Shown here: positions 31,901 through 42,703 of the stretch, piece by piece
How positions within the stretch are numbered: position 1 is the first letter of the stretch
Layout of the letters: each line of letters opens with the position of its first letter
DNA from: Yersinia massiliensis
Lineage (GTDB): Bacteria > Pseudomonadota > Gammaproteobacteria > Enterobacterales > Enterobacteriaceae
Assembly (NCBI RefSeq): GCF_003048255.1
Contig: NZ_CP028487.1
Location: 3,038,001 to 3,102,000 of the forward strand
Length of the DNA stretch: 64,000 bases
Direction: 5' to 3'
Notes under the pieces: model-generated
Seen by the model: the letters and a program-made list of their open reading frames with translations, nothing else
The model's database searches: none
What the model was told of the DNA's origin: nothing
Made by a program: the position numbers and the translations under genes

Positions 31901-33574
31901 TTACTCGCCTTTTGCAGCTTTGAACGCTTCAGCCATTGCGCTAGAGAAGTTGCCTTCTTCTGGCTTGTTGTTAACTGTAGCAATAGCATCTTTCTCATCA
32001 GCTTCGTCTTTAGCACGAACAGACAGGCTGATTACGCGGTTTTTACGGTCAACGCCAGTATATTTGGCTTCAACTTCATCACCTACGTTCAGAACTAACG
32101 TTGCATCTTCAACGCGGTCGCGAGTTGCTTCGGAAGCACGCAGATAACCTTCTACGCCGCCAGCCAATTCAACTGTAGCACCTTTTGCGTCAACTGCAGT
32201 GACTTTACCAGTAACAATAGCACCTTTCTTGTTAACAGACAGGTAGTTATTGAACGGATCTTCTGCTAGTTGTTTCACGCCCAAGGAGATGCGCTCACGT
32301 TCTGCGTCAACTTGCAGAACAACAGCTGCGATTTCGTCGCCTTTCTTGTATTCACGAACTGCTTCTTCGCCTGCAACGTTCCAGGAGATGTCAGACAGGT
32401 GAACCAGGCCGTCGATGCCGCCGTCCAGGCCGATGAAGATACCGAAGTCAGTGATAGACTTGATTTTACCTTCAACGCGGTCGTTTTTGTTGTGGGTTTC
32501 TGCAAACAGCTGCCATGGGTTAGATTTGCACTGTTTCAGGCCCAGAGAGATACGACGACGTTCTTCATCGATGTCCAGAACCATAACTTCCACTACGTCG
32601 CCAACGTTAACAACTTTAGACGGGTGAATGTTTTTGTTGGTCCAATCCATTTCTGAAACGTGTACCAGACCTTCAACGCCTTCTTCGATTTCAACGAAGC
32701 AGCCGTAATCAGTCAGGTTAGTAACACGACCAGTCAGCTTAGTGCTTTCTGGGTAACGTTTAGCGATAGCAACCCATGGATCTTCGCCCAGCTGTTTCAA
32801 GCCAAGGGATACACGAGTACGTTCGCGGTCGAATTTCAGAACTTTAACAGTGATTTCGTCGCCCACATTGACGATTTCGCTTGGGTGTTTAACACGTTTC
32901 CAAGCCATGTCAGTAATGTGCAGCAAGCCATCAACGCCACCCAGATCAACGAATGCACCGTAGTCAGTCAGGTTCTTAACGATACCCTTAACTTCCATGC
33001 CTTCTTGCAGGTTTTCCAGCAATTGATCACGCTCAGCGCTGTTCTCAGATTCGATAACTGCACGACGAGAAACAACGACGTTGTTGCGTTTCTGATCCAG
33101 CTTGATGACTTTGAACTCAAGCTCTTTGCCTTCCAGATGCAGAGTATCGCGAACTGGACGCACATCAACCAGTGAACCAGGCAGGAACGCACGGATACCG
33201 TTCAGTTCGACTGTAAAGCCGCCCTTCACTTTGCCGTTGATCACACCAGTAACGGTTGCAGCTTCTTCGTAAGCCTTTTCCAGCATCAGCCATGCTTCGT
33301 GACGCTTAGCTTTCTCACGGGACAGCAGAGTTTCACCGAAGCCGTCTTCAACAGCGTCCAGTGCAACGTCAACTTCATCGCCGACTTGAATTTCCAGTTC
33401 GCCTTGCGCGTTCTTGAACTGTTCTGCTGGAATTGCTGACTCAGATTTCAGACCGGCGTCAACCAGTACGATATCTTTATCGATAGAAACAACAACACCA
33501 CGGACGATAGAGCCCGGACGTGTTTCAATTGTTTTCAGGGATTCTTCAAAGAGTTGAGCAAAAGATTCTGTCAT
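31901..33574 (-). CDS. rpsA: 30S ribosomal protein S1
   Basis: S1 holds mRNA on the 30S subunit and helps unfold structured leaders; it also serves phage RNA replicases and autoregulates its own message. The 557-residue product matches E. coli S1. It has six S1 repeats, the first two divergent and ribosome-binding. Repeats three to six show recurring [18 protein letters not shown] and [19 protein letters not shown] patterns. The ATG at 33574 has no strong Shine-Dalgarno sequence, as is typical of rpsA, which relies on leader structure. Confidence 0.98.
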   Translation of the reverse strand: MTESFAQLFEESLKTIETRPGSIVRGVVVSIDKDIVLVDAGLKSESAIPAEQFKNAQGELEIQVGDEVDVALDAVEDGFGETLLSREKAKRHEAWLMLEKAYEEAATVTGVINGKVKGGFTVELNGIRAFLPGSLVDVRPVRDTLHLEGKELEFKVIKLDQKRNNVVVSRRAVIESENSAERDQLLENLQEGMEVKGIVKNLTDYGAFVDLGGVDGLLHITDMAWKRVKHPSEIVNVGDEITVKVLKFDRERTRVSLGLKQLGEDPWVAIAKRYPESTKLTGRVTNLTDYGCFVEIEEGVEGLVHVSEMDWTNKNIHPSKVVNVGDVVEVMVLDIDEERRRISLGLKQCKSNPWQLFAETHNKNDRVEGKIKSITDFGIFIGLDGGIDGLVHLSDISWNVAGEEAVREYKKGDEIAAVVLQVDAERERISLGVKQLAEDPFNNYLSVNKKGAIVTGKVTAVDAKGATVELAGGVEGYLRASEATRDRVEDATLVLNVGDEVEAKYTGVDRKNRVISLSVRAKDEADEKDAIATVNNKPEEGNFSSAMAEAFKAAKGE

Positions 33575-33743
33575 GTTTATGATCTTCAGGATTCTTAAGT
33601 TTAACGTCCATCTAGCATCCCGCCGGATGGGGTTGTTTCACATGCCTCGCCACATATCCTTGCAGCAAGGTTTTAAGTGCTCATCAAGAATAATTTTAAT
33701 TAAAAAATATATTATTAAGAGCTCAGTTCTAACTGCATTGACG

Positions 33744-34436
33744 TTATTTTTTTAACGGCAACGCAAGAATTCGTTGGGCATAAGCCAGCGCCTGTTCAAT
33801 CACTTGCTCGATAGACATACTGGTAGAATCCAGTACTAATGCATCTGCAGCAGGGACTAAAGGCGCAATAGACCGATTACGATCGCGATCATCTCGCTCC
33901 TGTATCTCGGACAAAAGACGTTCAAAGTTAACATTAAACCCCTTTTCCTGCAACTGTAGCATACGCCGGTGAGCACGTTCTTGCGAACTTGCGTCAAGAA
34001 ATATTTTCACCGGCGCATCAGGAAAGACCACTGTCCCCATATCGCGACCATCAGCAATTAAGCCGGGGGCTTCACGAAATGCCCGCTGGCGGCGCAATAA
34101 CGCCTCACGGACACGCGGAAAAGCAGCTGCCTGAGATGCCGTGTTTCCTACTGTTTCAGTACGGATCTCGTTGCTGACATCCTCACCTTCTAAAATGACT
34201 TTTAGCTGCCCATTCTGCGAGACAAAGCGAACATCGAGATGTGCGGCAAGTGGAACCAATGCCTCTTCGGTGTTGATATCAACCTGATGATGCAGTGCCG
34301 CTAAAGCTAAAACACGGTAAATCGCACCAGAATCTAGCAAACGCCAGTCCAACGATTCAGCCAGTGCTTTGCAAAGCGTGCCTTTACCTGCACCACTAGG
34401 CCCATCAACGGTAATCACCGGGGCTATCGCCGCCAT
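33744..34436 (-). CDS. cmk: Cytidylate kinase
   Basis: Cmk phosphorylates CMP and dCMP (less well UMP) to the diphosphates with ATP in the cytosol. It has 230 residues (E. coli 227). P-loop [14 protein letters not shown] is at 10-23, [14 protein letters not shown] near 33-46, [12 protein letters not shown] near 130 and [13 protein letters not shown] near 185. The ATG at 34436 ([10 protein letters not shown]) has AAGGAGAG upstream and aligns with E. coli. A longer in-frame extension upstream was rejected. It lies upstream of rpsA as in E. coli; ycaL, next to cmk in E. coli, is missing. Confidence 0.97.
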   Translation of the reverse strand: MAAIAPVITVDGPSGAGKGTLCKALAESLDWRLLDSGAIYRVLALAALHHQVDINTEEALVPLAAHLDVRFVSQNGQLKVILEGEDVSNEIRTETVGNTASQAAAFPRVREALLRRQRAFREAPGLIADGRDMGTVVFPDAPVKIFLDASSQERAHRRMLQLQEKGFNVNFERLLSEIQERDDRDRNRSIAPLVPAADALVLDSTSMSIEQVIEQALAYAQRILALPLKK

Positions 34437-34665
34437 TTCTCTCTCCTTTACGGTAGGCAAAACCTCTTGTCTACCCCATCGGGCAAACACAGGAGCAACA
34501 TTATACGCCGCATCGATGTGAACTGTTACCCCACCGTGGTTTACTTGCTGAAAATAAGACCATGGTAGTGGCAGGAGTGTAGAAGAGATGGGAAGGATCA
34601 CCAGAAAAATATTTATTATTAATGGAAGTAGTGAGTAGCCATTGGGAATAAGCCACCTATTTCAC

Positions 34666-34696
34666 CTAAAAAAATGAGCACCCAGCGGTGCTCATC
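34666..34696 (-). terminator. serC-aroA operon terminator
   Basis: TGAGCACC and GGTGCTCA form an 8-bp stem with a CAGC loop (34675-34694). The minus strand then reads TTTTTTTA, about 35 bases past the aroA stop. Confidence 0.9.
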
Positions 34697-34727
34697 ATCA
34701 TGGCTGATTAGACAGAATAATCTATGG

Positions 34728-36014
34728 CTAGGCGGGCTGGCTCAAACGGGCCAACTGTTCGAAATAATCGGGAAACGTCTTTGCAGTACATTTAGGGTCA
34801 AGGATGGTGATCGGAATATCCGATAATGCCACCAGCGAAAAACACATCGCCATACGGTGGTCATTATACGTCCCGATCTCTGCGGTGGTTAACTGTGCAG
34901 GAGGTACGACGCGAATAAAGTCGTCACCTTCTTCAACTTGCGCGCCCACTTTTCTCAGTTCAGTTGCCATTGCGCTTAAACGGTCAGTTTCTTTGACTCG
35001 CCAGTTATAGATATTGCGAATAATCGTCGGGCCATTGGCAAATAGCGCTGTTGTCGCGATAGTCATCGCAGCATCAGGGATATGGTTCATGTCCATATCA
35101 ATGCCGTGCAATTCACCACGACTACACTCAATATAATCGTCACCCCAAGTCACATTTGCGCCCATTTTTTCCAGCACATCCGCGAATTTGGTATCACCCT
35201 GCACACTTTTCTTACCGATACCTGTTACGCGCACAGTACCGCCTTTAATGGCGGCTGCGGCTAAGAAATAGGAGGCCGAAGAGGCATCACCTTCAACTAA
35301 ATAAGTGCCCGGTGTACGATAAGTTTGCCCGCCTTTAATATGGAAAACCTGATAGTTTTCATGTTCAACCTTCACGCCAAAGGCACTCATCAGATGCAGG
35401 GTGATGTCGATATAAGGCTTAGAAACCAGTTCACCTTGGATCTGAATATCCGTGTCCTGTTCAGCCAATGGTGCCGTCATGAGCAGTGCGGTCAGAAATT
35501 GGCTTGAAACACTGCCATCAACTGTCAGTTTACCGCCACGAAAGCCCCCACGTAGACGCAGTGGCGGGTAGTTTTCTTGCTCGAGATAATCTATCTGAGC
35601 ACCACCTTGACGTAATGCATCAACCAGATGACCAATAGGCCGCTCTTTCATTCGGGGTTCGCCAGTGAGCACGATATCGTTATTCCCCAGACACAATGCA
35701 GCGGCTAATGGTCGCATTGCCGTTCCCGCATTCCCCAAGAACAGTTCCAATGGTTGACTCGCGGTTAACTTGCCACCGACACCATCAACTTCGCAACGGG
35801 TGCGATCCGCAGAAAGGCGAACATTGACGCCCAGTGCTTGCAGCGCATTGAGCATGTGACGAATGTCATCACTGTCTAACAGGTTATTGAGCTGGGTTGT
35901 CCCTTCGGCCAGCGCGGCCAGAAGAAGTGCACGGTTAGAAACACTTTTAGAACCGGGTAAATTAACGGTGCCATTAATCAGGGCAATGGGTTGTAACGTC
36001 AGGGATTCCAGCAT
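34728..36014 (-). CDS. aroA: 5-enolpyruvylshikimate-3-phosphate synthase
   Basis: AroA joins shikimate 3-phosphate and phosphoenolpyruvate, the sixth shikimate-pathway step and the target of glyphosate. It has 428 residues (E. coli 427). Signature segments are [20 protein letters not shown] near 21-40, [17 protein letters not shown] near 90-106 (glyphosate-sensitive type GNAGTAMRP), [14 protein letters not shown] near 240 and the C-terminal [12 protein letters not shown] near 385. It is downstream of serC with a hairpin in the 130-base gap. Confidence 0.98.
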   Translation of the reverse strand: MLESLTLQPIALINGTVNLPGSKSVSNRALLLAALAEGTTQLNNLLDSDDIRHMLNALQALGVNVRLSADRTRCEVDGVGGKLTASQPLELFLGNAGTAMRPLAAALCLGNNDIVLTGEPRMKERPIGHLVDALRQGGAQIDYLEQENYPPLRLRGGFRGGKLTVDGSVSSQFLTALLMTAPLAEQDTDIQIQGELVSKPYIDITLHLMSAFGVKVEHENYQVFHIKGGQTYRTPGTYLVEGDASSASYFLAAAAIKGGTVRVTGIGKKSVQGDTKFADVLEKMGANVTWGDDYIECSRGELHGIDMDMNHIPDAAMTIATTALFANGPTIIRNIYNWRVKETDRLSAMATELRKVGAQVEEGDDFIRVVPPAQLTTAEIGTYNDHRMAMCFSLVALSDIPITILDPKCTAKTFPDYFEQLARLSQPA

Positions 36015-36045
36015 GGGTAAAGCACTCTCCAGTCTTCAATGATCA

Positions 36046-36070
36046 ACAGCCCCGTATAGGTCGGGGCTGT
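36046..36070 (-). other. Hairpin between serC and aroA
   Basis: ACAGCCCCG and CGGGGCTGT pair around a seven-base loop in the intercistronic gap. There is no following T-run on the minus strand. In E. coli a structure in this gap reduces aroA expression relative to serC; a similar role is inferred here. Confidence 0.55.
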
Positions 36071-36144
36071 CGTTATGGCAGATTAAATAACAATCAAAAA
36101 TAAGGCATTACACGTTCGTTGAGGCTGACATCCGCCCCGAGAGA

Positions 36145-37230
36145 TCAACCATGGCGGCGTTCAAAGTCAGCCATAAAGTCTGTTAATGCTTTAACACCTT
36201 CAATTGGCATAGCGTTATAGATAGAGGCACGCATTCCCCCTGCAACACGGTGGCCTTTCAGCGCTTGCAAGCCTTGTGCTTCGGCTTCACTCAAGAACAC
36301 TTTGTCCAATGATGCATCGGCCATTTGGAAGGGGACATTCATCCAAGAACGGTTAGCAATCGCAACTTGGTTACGGTAGAACCCCGTCTTATCAATCGCG
36401 CCATAGAGTAATTCGGCCTTAGCCTGATTACGTTTTTCCATCGCACCCAAACCACCCTGCTCTTTCAGCCATTTGAAGACTAAGCCAGAGAGATACCAAG
36501 CAAAGGTCGGTGGGGTATTAAACATCGAGTCGTTCTCAGCCAACACTTTATAATCAAGGATCGACGGTAACTCTGTGCGCGCTTTACCTAATAAATCGTC
36601 ACGAACGATCACCACCGTCAGACCAGCCGGACCAATATTTTTCTGAGCGCCAGCATAAATGACGCCATAGCGGCTAACATCAATCGGGCGTGAAAGGATG
36701 GATGAGGAATAATCTGCAACGACAATTTTGTCGCCGAAATCAGGTTCTTCGTTGATAGCCACGCCGTCAATGGTTTCATTCGGGCAGTAATGCACATAGG
36801 CTGCATTATCACTCAACTTCCATTGCTTCATGGGCTGAATACCTGTCAGACCGTTATCGTGAGTCGTGACATCGATAACATTCGGTATGCAGTATTTTTG
36901 TGCTTCTTTTACTGCACTGTGTGCCCAATATCCGCCGTCAATATAATCGGCACTTTTACTGTCGCCCAGCAGATTCAGTGGTACTGCGGCAAATTGTGCA
37001 CGCGCGCCACCATGGCAGAATAACACTTTATAATTCGCTGGGATCTGCATCAGGTCGCGCAGATCTTTTTCTGCCTCTTCAGCGACCTGTATAAACTCTT
37101 TACTGCGGTGACTAATCTCCATCACCGACGTTCCAAGGCCATGCCAGTTACGTAATTCTTGTTCCGCACGACGTAAAACTTCAACCGGTAGCATCGCTGG
37201 ACCAGCGCTAAAATTATAAACCTGTGTCAT
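36145..37230 (-). CDS. serC: Phosphoserine aminotransferase
   Basis: SerC is a PLP enzyme that makes 3-phosphoserine (serine synthesis) and 4-phosphohydroxythreonine (pyridoxal phosphate synthesis). It has 361 residues (E. coli 362). It begins [19 protein letters not shown], has the phosphate-binding [12 protein letters not shown] near 74 and the PLP lysine in [12 protein letters not shown] near 197. It ends [16 protein letters not shown]. First gene of serC-aroA, linking serine and aromatic amino-acid supply. Confidence 0.98.
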   Translation of the reverse strand: MTQVYNFSAGPAMLPVEVLRRAEQELRNWHGLGTSVMEISHRSKEFIQVAEEAEKDLRDLMQIPANYKVLFCHGGARAQFAAVPLNLLGDSKSADYIDGGYWAHSAVKEAQKYCIPNVIDVTTHDNGLTGIQPMKQWKLSDNAAYVHYCPNETIDGVAINEEPDFGDKIVVADYSSSILSRPIDVSRYGVIYAGAQKNIGPAGLTVVIVRDDLLGKARTELPSILDYKVLAENDSMFNTPPTFAWYLSGLVFKWLKEQGGLGAMEKRNQAKAELLYGAIDKTGFYRNQVAIANRSWMNVPFQMADASLDKVFLSEAEAQGLQALKGHRVAGGMRASIYNAMPIEGVKALTDFMADFERRHG

Positions 37231-37436
37231 TTCCCCTCACCACACTCTACTGAGATTGCCATCGTGATAACCCATCACTCGGTTTTATCATTCGAGTCCG
37301 CCTGCTGCAATGGTTATTCGCCATCGCGAGGGAAACTTTCAACCTCACCAGCAGCAGACTGTGCCATATCTTATTCTTATCTTGAAGTTATTCACTAAAC
37401 GCGGTCTTAGCACGGCGTTACAGCATGATAGATAAC

Positions 37437-38129
37437 TCATTTTGCCCGTTGATGGTGCAAAGCCTCTACCCAATGGTGATGACCACAGCGCTGACAAGTC
37501 GCTTGGGTATCTCTGGCTAGCGAAATAATTAAGCTACATTGGCTGCAAGCATACTCACCCGCTTTCTCAATCGTCGTGAACGGTCTAATGCAGCATTTCG
37601 GCAGTACGGGCAGGCCTGGCTTGACCTGATCATCGGAGAAGAAAAAAACACTGATCGCACCGTTCACCTCTAAAATGCCAAGCCGCACTTGGCCAAGATG
37701 TTCTACACCTTGCTGGCGTAACTCCATAAAAAACTCGTCATGCGTGATATTTTCCTGCTGCATCGTTTTCCAAACAAATACGCCATCACTGACGATGATA
37801 AGGGGCTTGCCTTCCATCCATTGTTGGATTTTTTCACTGCGTGACATCAGATAAGTGGCTAGGCGATACAAAAGCATGATGCTGATAAAGACCATGACCA
37901 CCGGTAAGAGTGGCACATCGTCATAAAAGGTGACGTCACCGGCGGCCGAGCCGAGTGTCAGAATGATCACCACTTCAAATAGCGACATTTGACGTACACC
38001 ACGACGACCACTCAGTTTGAGAAATAAAAAAACCAGCACAAAGGTGAATAAGCACCGAATACCGACCTCAGCGAGAAATTCGATAGGAAATTTATCCAGC
38101 GCCATCCGGTTGAAATCAAAAGTTTGCAT
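37437..38129 (-). CDS. ycaP: YcaP, DUF421 inner-membrane protein
   Basis: A 230-residue protein matching E. coli YcaP in length and sequence. Residues 17-90 hold about three membrane helices with the DUF421 core FLKLSGRRGVRQMSLFEVVIILTLGSA (read across 38-65). A cytoplasmic YetF-like domain follows (about 95-190). The C-terminus has a likely zinc ribbon, CSQC near 192 and CQRC near 213. The molecular role of the family is unknown. It stands alone between serC and ansB. Confidence 0.9.
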   Translation of the reverse strand: MQTFDFNRMALDKFPIEFLAEVGIRCLFTFVLVFLFLKLSGRRGVRQMSLFEVVIILTLGSAAGDVTFYDDVPLLPVVMVFISIMLLYRLATYLMSRSEKIQQWMEGKPLIIVSDGVFVWKTMQQENITHDEFFMELRQQGVEHLGQVRLGILEVNGAISVFFFSDDQVKPGLPVLPKCCIRPFTTIEKAGEYACSQCSLIISLARDTQATCQRCGHHHWVEALHHQRAK

Positions 38130-38259
38130 TCTATTGTTATCCTATCGTCTTAAACGCGAGTTAGAACCCAGTGGCTTCTTACTTGGTAGTGAACTCCTAC
38201 CTATTAAAGGTAGTCGGCAACTAGGTATTGACGTTTTAATTCAGATTAGCGGTAACAAA

Positions 38260-38287
38260 ATAGAAACGGAGGCCGAAGCCTCCGTCG
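38260..38287 (-). terminator. ansB terminator
   Basis: ACGGAGGC and GCCTCCGT form an 8-bp stem with a four-base loop (38266-38285). The minus strand continues TTTCTATTTTG, about 32 bases past the ansB stop. Confidence 0.8.
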
Positions 38288-38316
38288 AAGATTGATCCGT
38301 TCAATGAGCAACTAGA

Positions 38317-39372
38317 TTAATATTTGTGGAACAACTGTTGGATTTCTTGTGGTTTTTGGGTTTGAGTTAATGCCAGTTGCAGCAATACACGTGCTTTTTG
38401 TGGGTTGAGAGAGCCAGAGGCGACAAAACCGTATTTGGTGTCATCAACTTCCGCATCTTCAGTCGTGGAACCTGTCGGTACTCGGGATGAACGTACAACG
38501 GCAACACCGTTATGAGCAGCCGTCGCCAGCGTATCGAATACAGAATGGTAGAGATTACCGTTGCCGACACCAGCACTGACAATGCCCTTATAACCATCTG
38601 CGATCAATGCTTTAGCCGGTAAATCAGAAGCATTGGCATAGTTATAAACAATACCTACCTTCGGCAAGGTATTCAGGTTGCTAATATCGAAAGCGGGTTG
38701 CCTTGGCTCGGGTTGATGAAGATAATTCACTTTACCATCATAGACATACCCTAACGATCCGGTATTCGGTGACTGGAAAGTTTGGACCGATGTCGTATTA
38801 GTTTTCATGACATCACGGCCTGCGAGCACCTGATCATTCATGGCAACCAATACACCACGTTTGGCTGAATTCGCATCGCTGGCAACCACCACCGCATTAT
38901 AGAGATTCAACGGGCCATCAGCACCAAGTGCCGTAGCAGGCCGCATCGCACCAACCATGACCACAGGCTTATCGCACTTCACCGTTAGGTCGAGGAAATA
39001 GGCTGTTTCTTCCAGCGTATCGGTACCATGAGTAATGACGAACCCGTCTGTTTTGGCACAATCGGCATTAATTTTTTTCGCCAATTTCAGCCAGACTTCA
39101 TCATTCATATCTTGAGAACCGATATTCACGACTTGCTCGCCTTGAATATTCGCCAGTTTTTTCATTTCTGGTACCGCATTGACCAAGGCATCAACGCCCA
39201 GTTTACCTGCGGTATAGTTGGATTTGGTGGCTGAATCGCCGCCACCCGCGATAGTTCCTCCGGTTGCCAATAAAGTAATATTGGGCAAAGCAGAGGCAGA
39301 ACCGCTGATCCCTGCTAAAATTCCGGCTAATACTGTTAGCTTTATAGATTTAGTTAGCTTTATAGATTCCAT
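38317..39372 (-). CDS. ansB: L-asparaginase II, periplasmic
   Basis: AnsB hydrolyses asparagine (and some glutamine) in the periplasm; in E. coli it is induced anaerobically. It has 351 residues with a signal peptide ending SASA at residue 28 before LPNITLLATGGTIAGG. Both catalytic triads are present: the threonine in ATGGTIAGG near residue 40, HGTDTLEETAYF near 116 and MRPATALGADGPLN near 170 with its lysine downstream. The signal peptide contains an in-frame tandem repeat (SIKLTK/SIKLTV). The ATG at 39372 has GGAG 9 bases upstream. The gene is at another locus in E. coli. Confidence 0.95.
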   Translation of the reverse strand: MESIKLTKSIKLTVLAGILAGISGSASALPNITLLATGGTIAGGGDSATKSNYTAGKLGVDALVNAVPEMKKLANIQGEQVVNIGSQDMNDEVWLKLAKKINADCAKTDGFVITHGTDTLEETAYFLDLTVKCDKPVVMVGAMRPATALGADGPLNLYNAVVVASDANSAKRGVLVAMNDQVLAGRDVMKTNTTSVQTFQSPNTGSLGYVYDGKVNYLHQPEPRQPAFDISNLNTLPKVGIVYNYANASDLPAKALIADGYKGIVSAGVGNGNLYHSVFDTLATAAHNGVAVVRSSRVPTGSTTEDAEVDDTKYGFVASGSLNPQKARVLLQLALTQTQKPQEIQQLFHKY

Positions 39373-39521
39373 AATTATGACTCCATGATTTATAAGCTAG
39401 CGAATTATCCGGAATATCCATAATAAAACTGTGACAATTACTGTACTTTAGGAATACGTGGAGCTATTAACTAAAACCCCGTATGATTGCGCGTTTTTAG
39501 TACCGCCAAAAAGTGATGACC

Positions 39522-41288
39522 ATGACCCAAACCTTTATCCCCGGCAAAGATGCTGCACTGGAAGACTCCATTTCTCGCTTTCAGCAAAAGCTGACTGACC
39601 TCGGTTTTAATATCGAAGAAGCCTCTTGGCTCAACCCTGTTCCTCACGTTTGGTCGGTACATATCCGCGACCGCGATTGTCCGTTGTGTTTCACCAACGG
39701 CAAAGGTGCTAGCAAAAAAGCGGCACTGGCATCAGCCTTGGGTGAATATTTTGAGCGTTTATCCACGAACTATTTCTTTGCCGATTTCTATTTAGGTAAA
39801 GCCATTGCGGAAGGTGATTTTGTTCATTACCCAAACGAAAAATGGTTCCCGATCCCTGAAGATGATTTGCTGCCGGAAGGCATTTTGGATGAACATCTGC
39901 TGGCGTTTTACGATCCAGAACAAGAATTAGTCGCCAGTGATCTGGTTGATTTGCAATCAGGTAATGCCAAACGTGGTATTTGCTCGCTGCCATTTACCCG
40001 CCAGTCAGATTTAGAAACCGTCTATATTCCAATGAACATCATTGGCAATCTGTATGTTTCCAACGGCATGTCTGCTGGCAATACAGCAAATGAAGCTCGG
40101 GTACAGGCGCTGTCAGAAGTTTTTGAACGTAATGTGAAAAATCGCATTATTGCGGAATCTATCAGCTTGCCGGAAATCCCAGCCGAGGTGCTTAATCGCT
40201 ATCCGGGCGTGGTGGAAGCTATCGCGAAGCTGGAAGACGAAGGTTTCCCGATCCTCTCTTATGACGCTTCTTTAGGCGGCGCATATCCGGTTATCTGTGT
40301 GGTGTTGTTTAACCCATCAAACGGCACCTGTTTCGCTTCGTTCGGTGCACACCCTGATTTTGGTGTGGCGCTGGAACGTACAGTGACCGAGTTGCTGCAA
40401 GGCCGCAGCCTAAAAGATCTAGACGTCTTTACTGCACCAACGTTTGATGACGAAGAAGTGGCTGAGCATACCAATCTGGAAACGCATTTTATCGATTCAA
40501 GCGGTTTGATCAGTTGGGATATGTTTAAAGAAGATGCCGACTATCCGTTTGTCGACTGGAGCTTTAAAGGCACCACAGAAGAAGAGTTCGCAACCTTGAT
40601 GGCTATCTTCAAACAAGAAGATGCGCAAGTGTATATCGCAGACTACGAACATCTGGGCGTTTACGCTTGCCGTATTCTGGTACCCGGAATGTCTGATATT
40701 TACCCAGCAGAAGACTTGCTGATGGCAAACAACACCATGGGTGTTCATCTGCGTGACACGTTGTTGGCCTTACCAGATAGCGATTGGCAGCCTGCGCAGT
40801 ACTTGGAACTCATCCAGCAGCTCGATGATGAAGGGCTAGACGATTTTGCCCGCGTACGTGAGTTATTGGGTATCGCGAGTGGGAAAGATAACGGCTGGTA
40901 TACTCTGCGAGTCGGTGAGCTGAAATCGATGTTGGCCTTAGCAGGCGGCGATCTAGAGCTTGGGCTAATTTGGCTTGAATGGACACAGGACTTCAACTCT
41001 TCGGTCTTCACCGCAAAACAGGCCAACTATTACCGTTGTCTGCAAACCCTTTTGTTGCTGACTCAAGAACCTGACCGTGAACCGATGCAATATCACAGCG
41101 CATTCGTGAAAATGTATGGTGCAGAAGCCGTAGAAGCTGCCTCCGCTGTCTTAGCGGGCGAAGAACGCTTCCACGGCCTGTTCAGTGTAGATGAAGACCT
41201 GAAAGCATTACCTGCACACCAAGCACTGCTCGGTGCTTACGCCAAGTTGCAAGCAGCCAAACGCCGCTACTGGGTTAAAGGCGAGTAA
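39522..41288 (+). CDS. ycaO: YcaO ATP-binding protein, ribosomal S12 thiomethylation accessory factor
   Basis: Founding-type YcaO. In E. coli it is reported to aid RimO methylthiolation of S12. YcaO-fold enzymes use ATP to activate peptide amides. It has 588 residues from MTQTFIPGKDAALEDSI, aligned with E. coli (586). ATP-site segments include KGASKKAALASALGEYFERLS near 70-92, NGMSAGNTANEARVQALSEVFER near 185-207 and DFGVALERTVTELLQGR near 285. The C-terminal part (about 430 on) is a helical repeat region. Starts at 39513 (GTG) and 39516 (ATG) add three or two residues and cannot be excluded. Shine-Dalgarno is weak. It is followed by the focA control region. Confidence 0.93.
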   Translation: MTQTFIPGKDAALEDSISRFQQKLTDLGFNIEEASWLNPVPHVWSVHIRDRDCPLCFTNGKGASKKAALASALGEYFERLSTNYFFADFYLGKAIAEGDFVHYPNEKWFPIPEDDLLPEGILDEHLLAFYDPEQELVASDLVDLQSGNAKRGICSLPFTRQSDLETVYIPMNIIGNLYVSNGMSAGNTANEARVQALSEVFERNVKNRIIAESISLPEIPAEVLNRYPGVVEAIAKLEDEGFPILSYDASLGGAYPVICVVLFNPSNGTCFASFGAHPDFGVALERTVTELLQGRSLKDLDVFTAPTFDDEEVAEHTNLETHFIDSSGLISWDMFKEDADYPFVDWSFKGTTEEEFATLMAIFKQEDAQVYIADYEHLGVYACRILVPGMSDIYPAEDLLMANNTMGVHLRDTLLALPDSDWQPAQYLELIQQLDDEGLDDFARVRELLGIASGKDNGWYTLRVGELKSMLALAGGDLELGLIWLEWTQDFNSSVFTAKQANYYRCLQTLLLLTQEPDREPMQYHSAFVKMYGAEAVEAASAVLAGEERFHGLFSVDEDLKALPAHQALLGAYAKLQAAKRRYWVKGE

Positions 41289-41793
41289 AACTTCATTCTC
41301 CCGCTGATTAATCAATAATTGGCGGGAAATGCTCCCTTGAAAAGCCGCTTATTTATCGTTGCATTTATTCCCATCCCAAATAAGCATCAATTACTGAGTT
41401 GAACAATTGTTTTTGTCATAAAAAAACGTTATTTTCTGACGCCGCTTCTGTAGATAAACAGAACTATTAAACAAATATTATTGGCTGAAGAAAAAAAGCA
41501 GACAAAGAGGTGAATAAATAGTTAATTTTTTATTAACGTCAATAATAAAAATAACTACAAACCTTCTTATTGATTAACCTTCCGAGTGGCATCAAAACCT
41601 CTCAATCAAAATTTTTTGTAAATATTAAAATAATTTTTTATCTTAAAAATCAAATCGTTAATGCCATTATCCACACATTTCATAATGATTCCTTCGTAGC
41701 TAAACTCACGCAATATGATCCATATCAATTTTCACGCTATACTGCTTTGCTAGTATCTCGTTGTGCTTTATTAACCCTTAAGAGAGAGTTAGT
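41289..41793 (+). promoter_or_regulatory. focA-pfl control region
   Basis: A 505-base, very AT-rich gap with no gene. A hairpin with TCCCGC and GCGGGA ends (41299-41327) follows ycaO and could end its transcript. The stretch 41400-41680 is rich in A/T tracts, as expected for IHF and ArcA binding. The right end carries the FNR site and promoter listed separately. In E. coli this gap holds multiple anaerobic promoters; only the FNR-dependent one is evident to me. Confidence 0.6.
41715..41763 (+). promoter_or_regulatory. FNR-dependent class II promoter of focA-pflB
   Basis: ATGATCCATATCAA at 41715-41728 matches the FNR consensus TTGAT-N4-ATCAA at nine of ten positions. An extended -10, TGCTAGTAT (hexamer TAGTAT 41751-41756), lies downstream. 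It predicts a start near 41763, putting the FNR centre at about -41.5, the class II spacing. A second -10-like hexamer TATACT is at 41738-41743. The spacing argues strongly for oxygen-controlled expression. Confidence 0.75.
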
Positions 41794-42651
41794 GTGAAAG
41801 CTGACAACCCCTTCGATGCCTTATTACCTGCGGCGATGGCTAAAGTAGCCGAAGATGCCGGTGTCTACAAAGCCACCAAGCATCCGCTAAAAACGTTTTA
41901 TTTAGCGATTACTGCTGGTGTGTTTATTTCAATTGCGTTTGTTTTTTATATTACTGCGACTACCGGTACTGCTGGCGTGCCTTTTGGTTTTGCCAAGTTA
42001 GTGGGTGGTATTTGTTTCTCCTTGGGGCTAATGTTAGTAGTAGTGTGCGGGGGCGACCTTTTCACTTCTACCGTACTGACAACTGTTGCTAAAGCCAGTG
42101 GCCGTATTACTTGGCGTCAACTAGGCTGCAACTGGGTTAATGTCTATATTGGGAACCTTTTCGGGGCACTCTTCTTCGTTGCACTTATCTGGTTCGCCGG
42201 CCAATACACCGTAGCAAATGGTCAATGGGGGCTAAATGTCCTGCAAACAGCCGACCACAAATTGCACCATACTTTTATTGAAGCAGTCTGTTTGGGGATT
42301 TTAGCAAACTTGATGGTTTGCTTGGCGGTTTGGATGAGTTACTCCGGCCGTACCATAATGGATAAAATGTTTGCGATGATTCTACCGGTGGGCATGTTTG
42401 TTGCCAGCGGCTTTGAGCATAGTATCGCCAATATGTTTATGATTCCTATGGGTATTGTGATTAAAAACTTCGCTTCGCCTGAGTTTTGGCAATCCATAGG
42501 AACAGCACCAGAGCACTTTGCTAACCTAACTGTAAGTAACTTTGTCATTGATAACCTGATTCCAGTCACTATTGGCAACATCATTGGTGGTGGATTACTG
42601 GTTGGCTTAACTTACTGGGTAATTTATCTGCGCGGTGACCAGCAACACTAA
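41794..42651 (+). CDS. focA: Formate channel
   Basis: FocA is a pentameric inner-membrane channel that exports and imports formate made by pyruvate formate-lyase. It is 285 residues, the E. coli length, with a GTG start at 41794 ([15 protein letters not shown]) preceded by AGAGAGAG. Six membrane helices of the formate/nitrite family are visible, with [27 protein letters not shown] helix 2 sequence (read near 70-95) and the gating histidine in [14 protein letters not shown] near 209. It lies 52 bases upstream of pflB. Confidence 0.97.
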   Translation: MKADNPFDALLPAAMAKVAEDAGVYKATKHPLKTFYLAITAGVFISIAFVFYITATTGTAGVPFGFAKLVGGICFSLGLMLVVVCGGDLFTSTVLTTVAKASGRITWRQLGCNWVNVYIGNLFGALFFVALIWFAGQYTVANGQWGLNVLQTADHKLHHTFIEAVCLGILANLMVCLAVWMSYSGRTIMDKMFAMILPVGMFVASGFEHSIANMFMIPMGIVIKNFASPEFWQSIGTAPEHFANLTVSNFVIDNLIPVTIGNIIGGGLLVGLTYWVIYLRGDQQH

Positions 42652-42703
42652 GTGTGGCCGCACACGGTTTTCGAAGAAATTAACATTAAAAGGTAGATGC
42701 ATT

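Noticed and set aside
41570..41797. 75-codon frame ending at the focA start
   Set aside because: Lies in the AT-rich pfl control region and overlaps the FNR promoter; composition is non-coding.
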